A stretch of DNA of 11,564 nt from Victivallales bacterium (GTDB lineage: Bacteria > Verrucomicrobiota > Lentisphaeria > Oligosphaerales > Oligosphaeraceae). Position 1 is the stretch's first letter; each line of letters opens with the position of its first letter. Both the position numbers and the translations under genes were made by a program. Below are positions 1 through 6,754 of this stretch, in pieces. The stretch is taken from NCBI GenBank assembly GCA_017964325.1, contig JAGCSE010000245.1:1-11564 (forward strand), given 5' to 3'. The notes under the pieces are model-generated. The model did no database searches, was not told the origin of the DNA, and saw only the letters and a list, made by a program, of their open reading frames with translations.

Positions 1-1
1 C

Positions 2-619
2 ATCTTTAATAAGATGGGAATCGATACAAAGTCGGTGCTCGAAGCCGCCGGAACGAAGTGGAATTTCTTAAAGTTCACGCCCGGCCTTGTCGGCGGGCCC
101 TGCATCGGCGTCGATCCTTATTATCTGACGTACAAGGCGGAGATGCTGGGCTACCACAGCCAGATCATCCTGGCGGGACGGCGCATCAACGACGACATGG
201 GCAAGTATGTCGCGGAGAGCTGCGTGAAGAATCTGATCAAGGCCGAGAAGCACGTCAAGAACGCGAAGGTCGCGATCCTCGGCTTCACGTTCAAGGAGAA
301 CTGCCCCGACACGCGCAACAGCAAGGTGTTCGACATCGTGAAGGAGTTGCGCGAATACGGCATCGAGCCCGTCATCGCCGACCCGACGGCGGACGCCACG
401 GAGGCGAAGCGGCTGTATGGCGTCGATTTTGTGGATATTGGCAGTATCAAAGGGATGGACGCAGTCATTCTGGCTGTGGCGCACACGGCATTTGAGTCGT
501 TCACAACGGAGAGCATGGGCGCGTTGTTTGGTGATGGTAAGAAGGTACTGCTGGACATCAAGGGGCTGCTTTCGCGGGAGGAATTTGAAAAGGCTGGTTA
601 TCTCTATTGGAGATTCTGA
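2..619 (+). CDS. Nucleotide-sugar 6-dehydrogenase (VipA/TviB/WbpA type), 5'-truncated
   Basis: The C-terminal ~205 residues of a UDP-sugar dehydrogenase, open from the left edge (first full codon at base 2) to a TGA at 617-619. The family oxidises the C6 hydroxyl of UDP-GlcNAc, UDP-GalNAc or a related sugar to a uronate with two NAD+, in the cytoplasm, to supply capsule, LPS or exopolysaccharide synthesis. Visible: AAGTKWNFLKFTPGLVGG, then the catalytic-cysteine segment (Cys codon 101-103) followed by IGVDPYYLT, the linker helix with AGRRINDDMG, and the C-terminal UDP-binding domain opening with ILGFTFKENCPDTRNSKV. That last string is typical of the GlcNAc/GalNAc-type enzymes rather than plain UDP-glucose dehydrogenase. 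About half the expected ~425 residues are present; the NAD-binding domain lies outside. The residue before the catalytic Cys is Pro, where I expect His. The exact sugar cannot be assigned. Confidence 0.93.
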   Translation: MFNKMGIDTKSVLEAAGTKWNFLKFTPGLVGGPCIGVDPYYLTYKAEMLGYHSQIILAGRRINDDMGKYVAESCVKNLIKAEKHVKNAKVAILGFTFKENCPDTRNSKVFDIVKELREYGIEPVIADPTADATEAKRLYGVDFVDIGSIKGMDAVILAVAHTAFESFTTESMGALFGDGKKVLLDIKGLLSREEFEKAGYLYWRF

Positions 620-804
620 ACAATGCTGAATTATTCGTGGCGCCCCCCGCGCGCTATGCCAGATGGGGATTCCACCGCAGGCTGCGCACCGCTCCGGGCG
701 CTTGCCGGCGGTTACGCAAGATTATCGCACTCCGTGCGATGTCGCTCCGTGAGGGAATTCCATTGCTGGACAACGACACCGCTCTGGACGCTTGCATGGG
801 GGGT
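620..804. other. Non-coding spacer with a small perfect hairpin
   Basis: No credible gene. The stretch is GC-rich and contains a perfect 7-bp stem with a 3-nt loop at 724-740 (ATCGCAC, TCC, GTGCGAT). No T-run follows, so it is not a classical terminator. The words CACTCCGT and CGCTCCGT recur, and a similar string (GCACTCCGTACGATGGCG) appears near 3556-3575, so the stretch may be a decayed dispersed repeat. Confidence 0.5.
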
Positions 805-1080
805 GACATGAGACATGAGACGAGAGCGAGAGACGTTAGACGATGAGACGTTGGACGGGAGGCTGAAAGGGCGTCATGGCGATGCCATGGCGCGGTTTGA
901 CATGAGACATGAGACATGAGACGAGAGCAAAAGATGTTAGACGATAAGACGTTGGACAGGAGGCTGAAAGGGGCGTCATGGCGATGCCATGGCGCGGTTT
1001 GACATGAGACATGAGACGAGAGACGAGAGCAAAAGACGTTAGACGATAAGACATTAGACGGGAGACGATTAGACAATTAG
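805..1080 (+). repeat. Higher-order tandem repeat (~94/102-bp units) built of 7-bp words and a hairpin
   Basis: Two full units, 805-898 (94 bp) and 899-1000 (102 bp), and a partial third from 1001. Each starts with runs of the heptamer GACATGA, continues with GACGTTA-like heptamers, then GGAGGCTGAAAGG. Each full unit ends with a hairpin of arms GCGTCATGGC and GCCATGGCGC around a GAT loop (871-893 and 973-995). The third unit lacks the hairpin and instead runs into the dispersed repeat at 1057. The length difference between units comes mainly from one extra GACATGA heptamer, which points to slippage. The reverse-strand open frame across this region is an artefact of the repeat. Confidence 0.9.
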
Positions 1081-1195
1081 ACAGTAGGAAAATCGTTACG
1101 AAAAAACAAGAAAAATAAACAATAGTAGTACGAAAAGTACAAAATTTGGACAAATGACTGCCGTCGTTTGGCGCGAGAGCGCCATTCGGCGGCAG
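1057..1195 (+). repeat. Dispersed repeat, copy A (full length)
   Basis: Begins GACGGGAGACGATTAGAC, passes through TTAGACAGTAGGAAAAT and an A-rich block ending ATAGTAGTAC (to 1131), and ends in the hairpin at 1158-1195. Copy B at 3113-3190 shares both ends but lacks about 50 bp of the A-rich middle. Copy C at 6621-6694 shares the left part and middle but has no hairpin. All three lie in the same orientation. No coding capacity is seen; the function is unknown. Confidence 0.8.
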
Positions 1196-1205
1196 TTTTG
1201 TTTTT
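1158..1205 (+). terminator. Intrinsic terminator-like hairpin, copy A
   Basis: Arms CTGCCGTCGTTTGGCGC and GCGCCATTCGGCGGCAG with a GAGA tetraloop give a 17-bp stem with one G-T wobble and a two-base TT/TT mismatch, followed by TTTTGTTTTT. This is the form of a rho-independent terminator for + strand transcripts. It could end readthrough from the dehydrogenase operon and insulate the gene at 1315. Confidence 0.7.
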
Positions 1206-1240
1206 GTGCTTGAAGGGTTGTCACACAACGGATGGGATAT

Positions 1241-1268
1241 TTGCCAAATGGAATTGTATTTATATATT
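1241..1268 (+). promoter_or_regulatory. Candidate sigma-70-like promoter of the AAA/PD-(D/E)XK gene
   Basis: TTGCCA (1241-1246) and TATATT (1263-1268), 16 bp apart, in a markedly AT-rich stretch just after the copy A terminator. This would start transcription about 40 nt before the ATG at 1315. No clear Shine-Dalgarno sequence precedes that ATG. The call rests on pattern alone. Confidence 0.35.
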
Positions 1269-1314
1269 AAGATAAAAATATATCATTATCTATTGACTTT
1301 TATAAGAAAAAATC

Positions 1315-2871
1315 ATGAAATACATCAATACCAGCACGTTTAATTTCCCAAGAATCATTGGAAATGACTTTTTGTACATTGACAAGACTGCATATGTCTG
1401 GAAGCTGGTGAGTGGCAGGAAGGACGAGTTTTTATTGACGCGTCCACGCAGGTTCGGGAAGTCGCTGCTGGTTTCGACGCTGAAGGCTTTGTTTCAAGGA
1501 CGTCGAGAGCTGTTCAAAGGGCTGGCCATCGACAAGATGGACTACGACTGGAGGCAATATCCCGTCATCCATCTGGACTTCGGTGCATGCATGGCCTCCA
1601 CGAAAGAGGAGCTGGAGGACTTTTTGAGGCGGCGGCTTGCGGAATGCGCGGCTGAACACGAAATCATGCTGGAGGCCACCAATTCGCAGGAGCTTTTCAT
1701 CGAGCTGATCATCAAGCTGGCCAGAGGCGCGCAAGTTGTGGTGTTGGTCGATGAATACGACAAGCCGATCCTCGGCAACATCGACAACAAGGGGTGTCGG
1801 GATGGCATGCTGTCGGTTCTCAAGGGCTTCTACGGCGTCATCAAGACATACGAGGGCCTTATCCGCTTCGCGTTCATCACGGGCGTGAGCAAGTTCTCGC
1901 ACGTGTCGCTGTTCTCGGACCTGAACAACCTGACGGACATCACGCTCAGTCCCGAGTACGCGGGGATGCTGGGTTTCACGGAGGCGGAGATACGCGAGTA
2001 TTTCGCGGACCGCATCCCGCTTGCGGCCAAGGCGAGGGGGAAGACGGGGGAGCAGGTGGTGGCCGACATCCTGAGATGGTACGACGGCTACCGTTTCTCC
2101 GCAGCAGGGACGCATGTCTGCAACCCGGTCTCGCTGTCGAAATTCTTCTCGAACGACTACGTTCTGGACAACTACTGGGACGACACGGGGACGCCTGGCT
2201 TCCTCGTGAGGCTGTCCCGCGACAGGGGCTACGACTACGAGGCCGCGTTGGACGAATGGTACGGCCGGGGCGTGTTCTCCGCCTACGATCTGGACCGGCT
2301 GGACATAACGGGGCTGTTGTGGCAGACGGGCTACCTGACCATCCGGGATGTGCGGCAGGGGCGGCGCGGGCTCCAGTACCGCCTGGGCTTCCCCGACAAG
2401 GAGGTCGCGGACACGTTCAGCATGCGCCTTCTGGAATTTTACGGAAATTTGCCCAACGGGACGGGCGACACGCTGGTGGATTCCTTTGCGGACGCCATCG
2501 CCGCGGACGACCTGCCCGGCTTCATGAAGCTCTTCCAGTCGTTCCTCGCGAACATCCCCTATGGCATCCACCTGCCGTACGAGAAGTACTACCAGACAAT
2601 TTTCTTCAGCGTCTTCAAGCTGATCGGGGCGAGCATCGAGGCGGAGTCCTGCACGAACGAAGGACGCATCGACGCGTACATCCGCACGGCGAAGTCGGTG
2701 TATATTTTCGAATTCAAGCTGGACAAGACGGCTGGGAAGGCGGTCGGGCAGATCATCGACCGCCGCTACTATGAGAAATTCCGGGGCTCAGGCCAGCCGA
2801 TTGTCATGGTCGGCGTGAATTTCGACTCGGAAAGGGGGCGGATTGACGGCTGGACGGTGCTTGATGCCTAA
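1315..2871 (+). CDS. AAA-ATPase-like protein with C-terminal PD-(D/E)XK nuclease-like domain
   Basis: A 518-residue protein matching the family with an N-terminal AAA-ATPase_like domain (PF09820 type) and a C-terminal PD-(D/E)XK domain (PF08011/DUF1703 type). Visible: a P-loop-like RPRRFGKSLL at 43-52, a Walker B-like VVVLVDEYD at 141-149, FITGVSKFS at 187-195, the family string WYDGYRF at 255-261 followed by NP at 270-271. The nuclease core has GRIDAYI at 450-456 (D453) and FEFKL at 465-469 (E466, K468), with a conserved-looking Gln at 479. The domains look intact, so nucleotide binding and nuclease activity are possible, but the family's role is not established; it is often multi-copy in gut bacteria. 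The first ~40 codons look AT-richer than the rest. The gene stands alone, with its own candidate promoter and terminators and a copy of the same dispersed repeat on each side. Confidence 0.9.
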   Translation: MKYINTSTFNFPRIIGNDFLYIDKTAYVWKLVSGRKDEFLLTRPRRFGKSLLVSTLKALFQGRRELFKGLAIDKMDYDWRQYPVIHLDFGACMASTKEELEDFLRRRLAECAAEHEIMLEATNSQELFIELIIKLARGAQVVVLVDEYDKPILGNIDNKGCRDGMLSVLKGFYGVIKTYEGLIRFAFITGVSKFSHVSLFSDLNNLTDITLSPEYAGMLGFTEAEIREYFADRIPLAAKARGKTGEQVVADILRWYDGYRFSAAGTHVCNPVSLSKFFSNDYVLDNYWDDTGTPGFLVRLSRDRGYDYEAALDEWYGRGVFSAYDLDRLDITGLLWQTGYLTIRDVRQGRRGLQYRLGFPDKEVADTFSMRLLEFYGNLPNGTGDTLVDSFADAIAADDLPGFMKLFQSFLANIPYGIHLPYEKYYQTIFFSVFKLIGASIEAESCTNEGRIDAYIRTAKSVYIFEFKLDKTAGKAVGQIIDRRYYEKFRGSGQPIVMVGVNFDSERGRIDGWTVLDA

Positions 2872-2969
2872 TGCGTCGTTGCGGGCCGGAGGTTTAGCGC
2901 GTAGCCGCGGAGGGGGGGGAAAAACGCAAAAGACATGGAGCGGTCAAGCCGCAGCCAATTATGTTTCGC
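2872..2969. other. Non-coding spacer after the AAA/PD-(D/E)XK gene
   Basis: GC-rich sequence with a G-run near 2911-2919 and no gene. The short open frame running through it from 2843 starts inside the preceding gene and extends into repeats, so it is not credible. Confidence 0.4.
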
Positions 2970-3008
2970 GTCCCACGTCAAACCGCGTGGCGGCGACGCC
3001 ATTACGCC
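2970..3008 (-). repeat. Inverted, diverged copy of the hairpin repeat from 805-1000
   Basis: Read on the minus strand, this aligns without gaps over 39 bases to the hairpin end of the upstream tandem unit, including the exact CGCGGTTTGAC that follows the hairpin. I count about 30 of 39 identities. The hairpin is largely kept: outer arms GCGT and ACGC pair, and the inner GGCG/CGCC pair, although most differences fall inside the stem. This suggests a structured mobile or REP-like element placed in opposite orientations around the gene at 1315-2871. Confidence 0.6.
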
Positions 3009-3025
3009 CTCCTGCGGGGGAAGGG

Positions 3026-3048
3026 AAGGCAATCATGATCGCCTTTTT
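3026..3048 (+). terminator. Candidate short intrinsic terminator
   Basis: AAGGC and GCCTT arms extended by AT/AT around CATG with one A-C mismatch, ending in TTTTT (3044-3048). It lies 155 bp after the stop at 2871, so it could be a first terminator for that gene, ahead of the stronger hairpin at 3153. Confidence 0.4.
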
Positions 3049-3060
3049 GGGAGGGGGCGC

Positions 3061-3112
3061 GAGACGTGAGACGTGAGACGAGCGGAGACGATAGACGGCA
3101 AGACGTTAAGGC
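3061..3112 (+). repeat. Heptamer tract, GAGACGT type
   Basis: GAGACGT occurs at 3061 and 3068, then GAGACGA at 3075, followed by looser GACNNNA-type words. It leads directly into copy B of the dispersed repeat, as the 805-1056 tract leads into copy A. Confidence 0.7.
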
Positions 3113-3190
3113 GACGGGAGACGATTAGACAGTAGGAAATTTAGACAAAAGGCTGCCGCCGTTTGGCCCGGGAGTGCCATTCGGCGGCAG
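3113..3190 (+). repeat. Dispersed repeat, copy B (internally deleted)
   Basis: Shares GACGGGAGACGATTAGAC and TTAGACAGTAGGAAA with copy A, then jumps to TTTAGACAAAAGG and the hairpin. The ~50-bp A-rich middle of copy A is absent. With copy A it forms a direct-repeat pair, about 2 kb apart, bracketing the AAA/PD-(D/E)XK gene. Confidence 0.8.
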
Positions 3191-3198
3191 TTTTTGTT
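3153..3198 (+). terminator. Intrinsic terminator-like hairpin, copy B
   Basis: Arms CTGCCGCCGTTTGGCCC and GTGCCATTCGGCGGCAG with a GGGA loop, followed by TTTTTGTTT. The wobble pair of copy A is a C-G pair here, and the TT/TT internal mismatch is kept. It is likely the main terminator for the gene ending at 2871. Read on the minus strand it is followed by CCTTTTG, so weak bidirectional action is possible. Confidence 0.7.
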
Positions 3199-3410
3199 TG
3201 GGAATGGAAATGAAGATTAAATCATGAAAAAATCATATAAATAACATCAAGAAAATCATAGTAAAATATGAAAATACATAATTTAAAATAATGAATATTA
3301 TATTCTAAAATGCTTGAAAATAAAATATTATATAAATTAAATCATAATAATCATGAAAATATTATTATAAAATCATACATGATTTATTATTATCGTGTAT
3401 GATTTTATTG
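3199..3410. promoter_or_regulatory. AT-rich island with clustered AATCAT motifs
   Basis: About 210 bp of very AT-rich DNA with no gene. AATCAT occurs six times on the + strand (3220, 3231, 3254, 3340, 3349, 3371) and twice inverted (3379, 3399). Several neighbouring spacings are near 11 or 22 bp. The same motif overlaps the ATG of the AAA/PD-(D/E)XK gene (1311-1316). It could be a protein-binding array, a convergent termination zone or a decayed element. No DnaA box is recognised. Confidence 0.4.
3367..3408. repeat. Long AT-rich inverted repeat (17-bp stem)
   Basis: ATAAAATCATACA (3367-3379) pairs perfectly with TGTATGATTTTAT (3396-3408). The stem continues inward through a T-G wobble and GAT/ATC to an 8-nt loop, TTATTATT. 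Both sides are A/T-rich, so it could act as a bidirectional terminator for the convergent genes, or as a dyad operator. Confidence 0.75.
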
Positions 3411-3611
3411 AAGATATGTATGAAATGCGAGGCAAAAGGGAGAGGGGAGGCAAGAGAGGCAAGAGGCAAGATAAGAAACATGAAGCGGTTATGACTGCAC
3501 CAAACAAAATCACTTTGCTTCCTTGCGGGAGCTTGGCTGGGGGGAAGTGTGGTTTTGCACTCCGTACGATGGCGTTTTACAGCTTCCGTAACCTATCCTC
3601 TTGTGGAACAG
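3411..3611. other. Non-coding purine-rich spacer
   Basis: Opens with a purine-rich low-complexity tract (GAGGCAAAAGG-like words, about 3428-3480) and continues with unremarkable sequence. The only open frame here starts at a GTG inside the inverted repeat and has low-complexity content, so no gene is called. Confidence 0.4.
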
Positions 3612-3681
3612 AGCATTAAGCATTAAGCATTAAGCATTAAGCATTAAGCATTAAGCATTAAGCATTAAGCATTAAGCATTA
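3612..3681. repeat. Perfect heptanucleotide array, (AGCATTA) x 10
   Basis: Ten uninterrupted identical copies of AGCATTA. The array overlaps the 3' end of uvrA: on the minus strand the last codons of uvrA (Met-Leu-Asn-Ala) and its TAA stop are written in the repeat. Because 7 is not a multiple of 3 and the unit holds TAA, every frame on either strand meets a stop within 21 bp. Copy number is likely to vary by slippage. Confidence 0.97.
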
Positions 3682-6511
3682 GTTTTTTAAGAAATTGGCC
3701 TGTGTAGGATTTCTTGTTTTTTGCGACTTCTTCGGGAGTGCCTTGGGCGACGACGGTGCCCCCCATGCTGCCGCCTTCGGGGCCGAGGTCGATGATGTGG
3801 TCGGCAACTTTGATGACATCCAGATTGTGTTCGATGACGAGAATCGTATTGCCTTGGTCACGAAGAGTCTGTAGGACTGCGAGAAGCTGCTCGATGTCCG
3901 CGACATGAAGACCGGTGGTCGGTTCATCCAAAATGTATAAGGTATGTCCGACAGGACGTCTGGCGAGTTCGGTGGCGAGTTTGACGCGCTGCGCCTCGCC
4001 GCCGGAAAGTGTCGTGGCGGGCTGTCCGAGATGGATGTAGCCGAGGCCGACGTTCTTAAGCGTGTCCAGGCGTGATTTGATTTTTGGAATGGCGGAGAAG
4101 ACATCGCAGGCCTGGTTGACGGTCAATTCGAGGACTTCGTAAATGTTAAGCCCTTTATAGCGGACATTTAGGGTTTCATGGTTGTAGCGCATGCCATGGC
4201 ACTGTTCACAGGGGACATAGATGTCGGGAAGGAACTGCATTTCGATTTTGCGGATGCCGTCGCCATGGCATTCTTCGCAACGTCCGCCTTTGACATTGAA
4301 GGAGAAACGGCCTGGACCATAGCCGCGGATTTTGGCGTCTGCCGTCATGGCGAAAATCTGGCGGATGGTGTCGAAAAGTCCTGTATAAGTTGCTGGATTG
4401 GAACGAGGAGTGCGACCTATTGGCGACTGGTCGATGACAATCATTTTGTCGATGTGCTCCAATCCTTCAATGGAGTCGTATTTGCCTGGTTCTTCGGTCT
4501 TTATGCCGAGTTTTTTGTTGATGGCGCGGTTGAGGATACGGTTGACGAGGGTAGATTTTCCGGAGCCCGAAACGCCTGTCACGCAGGTGAATGTGCCGAG
4601 CGGGATGGTAACGTCGATATGCTTCAGATTGTTTTCCGCCGCCCCGCGGACTGTGAGGAAATTGCCGTTGCCTTTCAGACGTTTAGAAGGTATTGGAATG
4701 GCGCGAGTTCCAGCAAGAAATTGTCCTGTGATGGAATTCTTGCAGGCTTGAACTTGAGCGGGTGTTCCCGCGATGACGAGCTGGCCGCCGTGTTCACCGG
4801 CGGCGGGGCCAAGATCAACGAGGAAATCGGCGGCACGCATGGTGTCGAGGTCGTGTTCGACGACGATGACCGTGTTGCCGAGGTCGCGGAGCCGTGTCAA
4901 GGTGGCGATCAGTTTGTCGTTGTCACGCTGATGGAGGCCTATGCTCGGTTCGTCCAGAATGTAGAGGACGCCGACGAGTCCAGAGCCAATTTGGGAGGCG
5001 AGACGGATGCGTTGCGCTTCGCCGCCAGAGAGCGAACCGGACTCGCGGTTGAGTGTCAAGTAATTGAGTCCAACTGACTTGAGGAAGCCCAAACGTGCGG
5101 AGATTTCCTTGACAAGATCTGTTGCGATGGTCTTCTGGCTGCCTTGTAGGTTCAAGTTTTGGATGAAATTGAAGGCATCGTCGATGGAGAGGGAGCAGAA
5201 CTGGTTGATGTTCAGATCGTTGATGGTGACGGCGAGATATTCGGGCTTGAGTCGTGCGCCGTTGCAGACAGGGCATTTAACGAACGTCATCTGCTCTTGG
5301 AGGCGTTCGCGGACATCGTCGGACTCACTTTCCTCGAAACGTCGGAGGAGGTTAGGGATGATGCCTTCGAAGGGCTTGCGCCATTCGTGGAGGCGACCGT
5401 GCATATAGGCGTCGAAAATGACGATTTCGCTTCCTGAACCATAGAGGAGGATTTGGCGCGTGGCTTCCGGAATGTCTTTCCATGGAGTCGTCAGAGAGAA
5501 GCCATATTGCTTGGCGAGGCAACGTAAGTAGTGATTGTAGAGGAGAATCTGGCGATGACCGCCGCGCCGCCAAAGCGGAATGGCACCGTCTTTTATGGAG
5601 AGTGTCGGATCTGGAATGACGGCTTCAGGCAGGAAGACGAGCTTGGCTCCGATGCCATCGCATTCGGGGCACGCGCCGAAGGGGCTGTTGAAGGAGAAAT
5701 TGCGCGGGAGGAGTTCGCCGAAGGAGACACCGCAGTGGACGCAGGCCAGATGTTCGGAGAGCTGTTCCTCACGCCAGCCGTTGGCGGCGGTTGGGTCTTC
5801 GACGAGCAGATTGAGGATGCCGTCGCCCCTTTTGAGGGCAAGTTCAACGGAATCCGTCAAGCGTGTGCCGTTTGTCTTTCCTGTGACAAGTCGGTCCACA
5901 ACGGCTTCGATAGTGTGGCGTTTTGTCTTGGCGATTTTGAAATTGTCGTCCAACGATTTGATTTCGCCGTCAAGCCTGATGCGAACGAAGCCGTCTTTGC
6001 GGATGGTTTCGATGATTTCGGCGTGTTCGCCCTTTCGTCCATTGACGTATGGCGCGAGAATCATGATTTTCAGGCCAGGGGGGAGGGCTTCGATCTTGCG
6101 GCAGATGGCGTCCGCTGATTGTGGATGGATGACACGCCCGCAGTGCGGGCAGTGTGGCGTGCCGACATGGGCGTACAGAAGTCGCAGATAGTCATATATT
6201 TCTGTTGTCGTCGCGACGATGGAACGCGGGGAGCTGGAGGCCGTGCGCTGTTCGATGGCGATGGCGGGGGAGAGTCCTTCGATATGATCAACCTGCGGCT
6301 TCTGCATACGGTCGAGAAACATTCTGGCGTATGCGGAAAGCGATTCGACGTAGCGGCGTTGGCCTTCCGCATAGAGTGTGTCGAAGGCGAGGGATGACTT
6401 GCCGGAGCCGCTGAGGCCCGTGATGACGGTCAGTGAATCGCGTGGAATCGAGAGGTTGAAGCCTTTGAGGTTATGCTGTCTGGCTCCGAATATTTTGATG
6501 AAGTCTGGCAT
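3665..6511 (-). CDS. uvrA: UvrABC system protein A
   Basis: Damage-recognition ATPase of nucleotide excision repair; a dimer loads UvrB at lesions. From the ATG at 6511-6509 it is 948 residues, the usual size. Visible: Walker [10 protein letters not shown] at 32-40, zinc module C257/C260 with C281/C284, ABC signature LSGGEAQ at 494-500, Walker [12 protein letters not shown] at 517-527; then Walker A GVSGSGKS at 646-653, zinc module C745/C748 with C768/C771, LSGGEAQ at 835-841 and [11 protein letters not shown] at 859-869. All catalytic elements look intact. The frame extends to a TTG at 6568, but the 19 extra residues are unlike UvrA and start in a hairpin, so I chose the ATG, although no Shine-Dalgarno sequence precedes it. 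The C-terminus runs into the heptamer array. Transcribed alone and convergent with the gene at 1315; no SOS box was recognised. Confidence 0.98.
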   Translation of the reverse strand: MPDFIKIFGARQHNLKGFNLSIPRDSLTVITGLSGSGKSSLAFDTLYAEGQRRYVESLSAYARMFLDRMQKPQVDHIEGLSPAIAIEQRTASSSPRSIVATTTEIYDYLRLLYAHVGTPHCPHCGRVIHPQSADAICRKIEALPPGLKIMILAPYVNGRKGEHAEIIETIRKDGFVRIRLDGEIKSLDDNFKIAKTKRHTIEAVVDRLVTGKTNGTRLTDSVELALKRGDGILNLLVEDPTAANGWREEQLSEHLACVHCGVSFGELLPRNFSFNSPFGACPECDGIGAKLVFLPEAVIPDPTLSIKDGAIPLWRRGGHRQILLYNHYLRCLAKQYGFSLTTPWKDIPEATRQILLYGSGSEIVIFDAYMHGRLHEWRKPFEGIIPNLLRRFEESESDDVRERLQEQMTFVKCPVCNGARLKPEYLAVTINDLNINQFCSLSIDDAFNFIQNLNLQGSQKTIATDLVKEISARLGFLKSVGLNYLTLNRESGSLSGGEAQRIRLASQIGSGLVGVLYILDEPSIGLHQRDNDKLIATLTRLRDLGNTVIVVEHDLDTMRAADFLVDLGPAAGEHGGQLVIAGTPAQVQACKNSITGQFLAGTRAIPIPSKRLKGNGNFLTVRGAAENNLKHIDVTIPLGTFTCVTGVSGSGKSTLVNRILNRAINKKLGIKTEEPGKYDSIEGLEHIDKMIVIDQSPIGRTPRSNPATYTGLFDTIRQIFAMTADAKIRGYGPGRFSFNVKGGRCEECHGDGIRKIEMQFLPDIYVPCEQCHGMRYNHETLNVRYKGLNIYEVLELTVNQACDVFSAIPKIKSRLDTLKNVGLGYIHLGQPATTLSGGEAQRVKLATELARRPVGHTLYILDEPTTGLHVADIEQLLAVLQTLRDQGNTILVIEHNLDVIKVADHIIDLGPEGGSMGGTVVAQGTPEEVAKNKKSYTGQFLKKLMLNA

Positions 6512-6551
6512 GGTGGTATGAAAAGTGAAAGTAAACCACAGATTACCTGGC

Positions 6552-6566
6552 GCGGCCTTTGGCCGC
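6552..6566 (-). promoter_or_regulatory. GC-rich hairpin in the uvrA leader
   Basis: GCGGCC (6552-6557) and GGCCGC (6561-6566) around a 3-nt loop form a perfect 6-bp stem, about 40 nt before the uvrA start. It is probably inside the uvrA 5' leader if the promoter at 6711-6740 is right. No T-run follows, so it is not a terminator. Its role is unknown. Confidence 0.45.
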
Positions 6567-6600
6567 AACCAAAACGATCAATATGGTCTCTTTGTCTAGG

Positions 6601-6694
6601 CGTCTTACGTTAAGACATAAGACGGAAGACGATTAGACGATTAGACAGCAGGAAAATCTTTGCGAAAAAACAAGAAAATGAATGATAGTAGTAC
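6601..6694 (+). repeat. Dispersed repeat, copy C, with heptamer lead-in and no hairpin
   Basis: TAAGACA and TAAGACG heptamers (6611-6624) precede GACGGAAGACGATTAGACG, then TTAGACAGCAGGAAAAT and an A-rich block ending ATAGTAGTAC at 6694. The block matches copy A (1083-1131) with few substitutions and one indel. The terminator-like hairpin of copies A and B is missing. GTCTTA (6602-6607) and TAAGAC (6611-6616) form a small inverted repeat at the left end. Confidence 0.75.
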
Positions 6695-6710
6695 AGATTT
6701 AACAGATTTT

Positions 6711-6740
6711 TTCATAGAAAGCCTAACTGCTTTCGGTCAA
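6711..6740 (-). promoter_or_regulatory. Candidate sigma-70-like promoter for uvrA
   Basis: On the minus strand TTGACC (6740-6735) and TATGAA (6716-6711) are separated by 18 bp. This would give a leader of roughly 190 nt containing copy C of the dispersed repeat and the GC hairpin. The -35 is good and the -10 moderate. No other support. Confidence 0.3.
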
Positions 6741-6754
6741 CCACTTGTAGAGTA

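Noticed and set aside
607..846. Forward open frame downstream of the dehydrogenase
   Set aside because: Overlaps the dehydrogenase end, runs into repeats, and has arginine-rich non-protein-like content.
654..1076. Reverse-strand open frame with a repeated Ser-His-Val-Ser type protein
   Set aside because: It is the translation of the heptamer and 102-bp repeats. Low complexity, no family features, and frame changes between units of 94 and 102 bp.
805..1080. CRISPR array
   Set aside because: Repeats are contiguous and degenerate with no unique spacers, and no cas gene is present.
2843..3076. Short forward open frame across the end of the AAA gene
   Set aside because: Starts inside the upstream gene in another frame and extends into the spacer repeats and G-runs.
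1057..3198. Insertion sequence or integron cassette
   Set aside because: No transposase or integrase, no target duplication found, and the hairpins lack the RYYYAAC/GTTRRRY core sites of attC. The repeats are reported as direct repeats only.
3395..3619. Small lysine/arginine-rich open frame
   Set aside because: Starts at a GTG inside the inverted repeat, follows a purine-rich low-complexity tract and ends in the heptamer array; no ribosome binding site.
6512..6568. N-terminal extension of UvrA from a TTG
   Set aside because: The 19 residues do not resemble UvrA N-termini, and the TTG lies at the edge of a palindrome. The ATG at 6511 gives the normal N-terminus.
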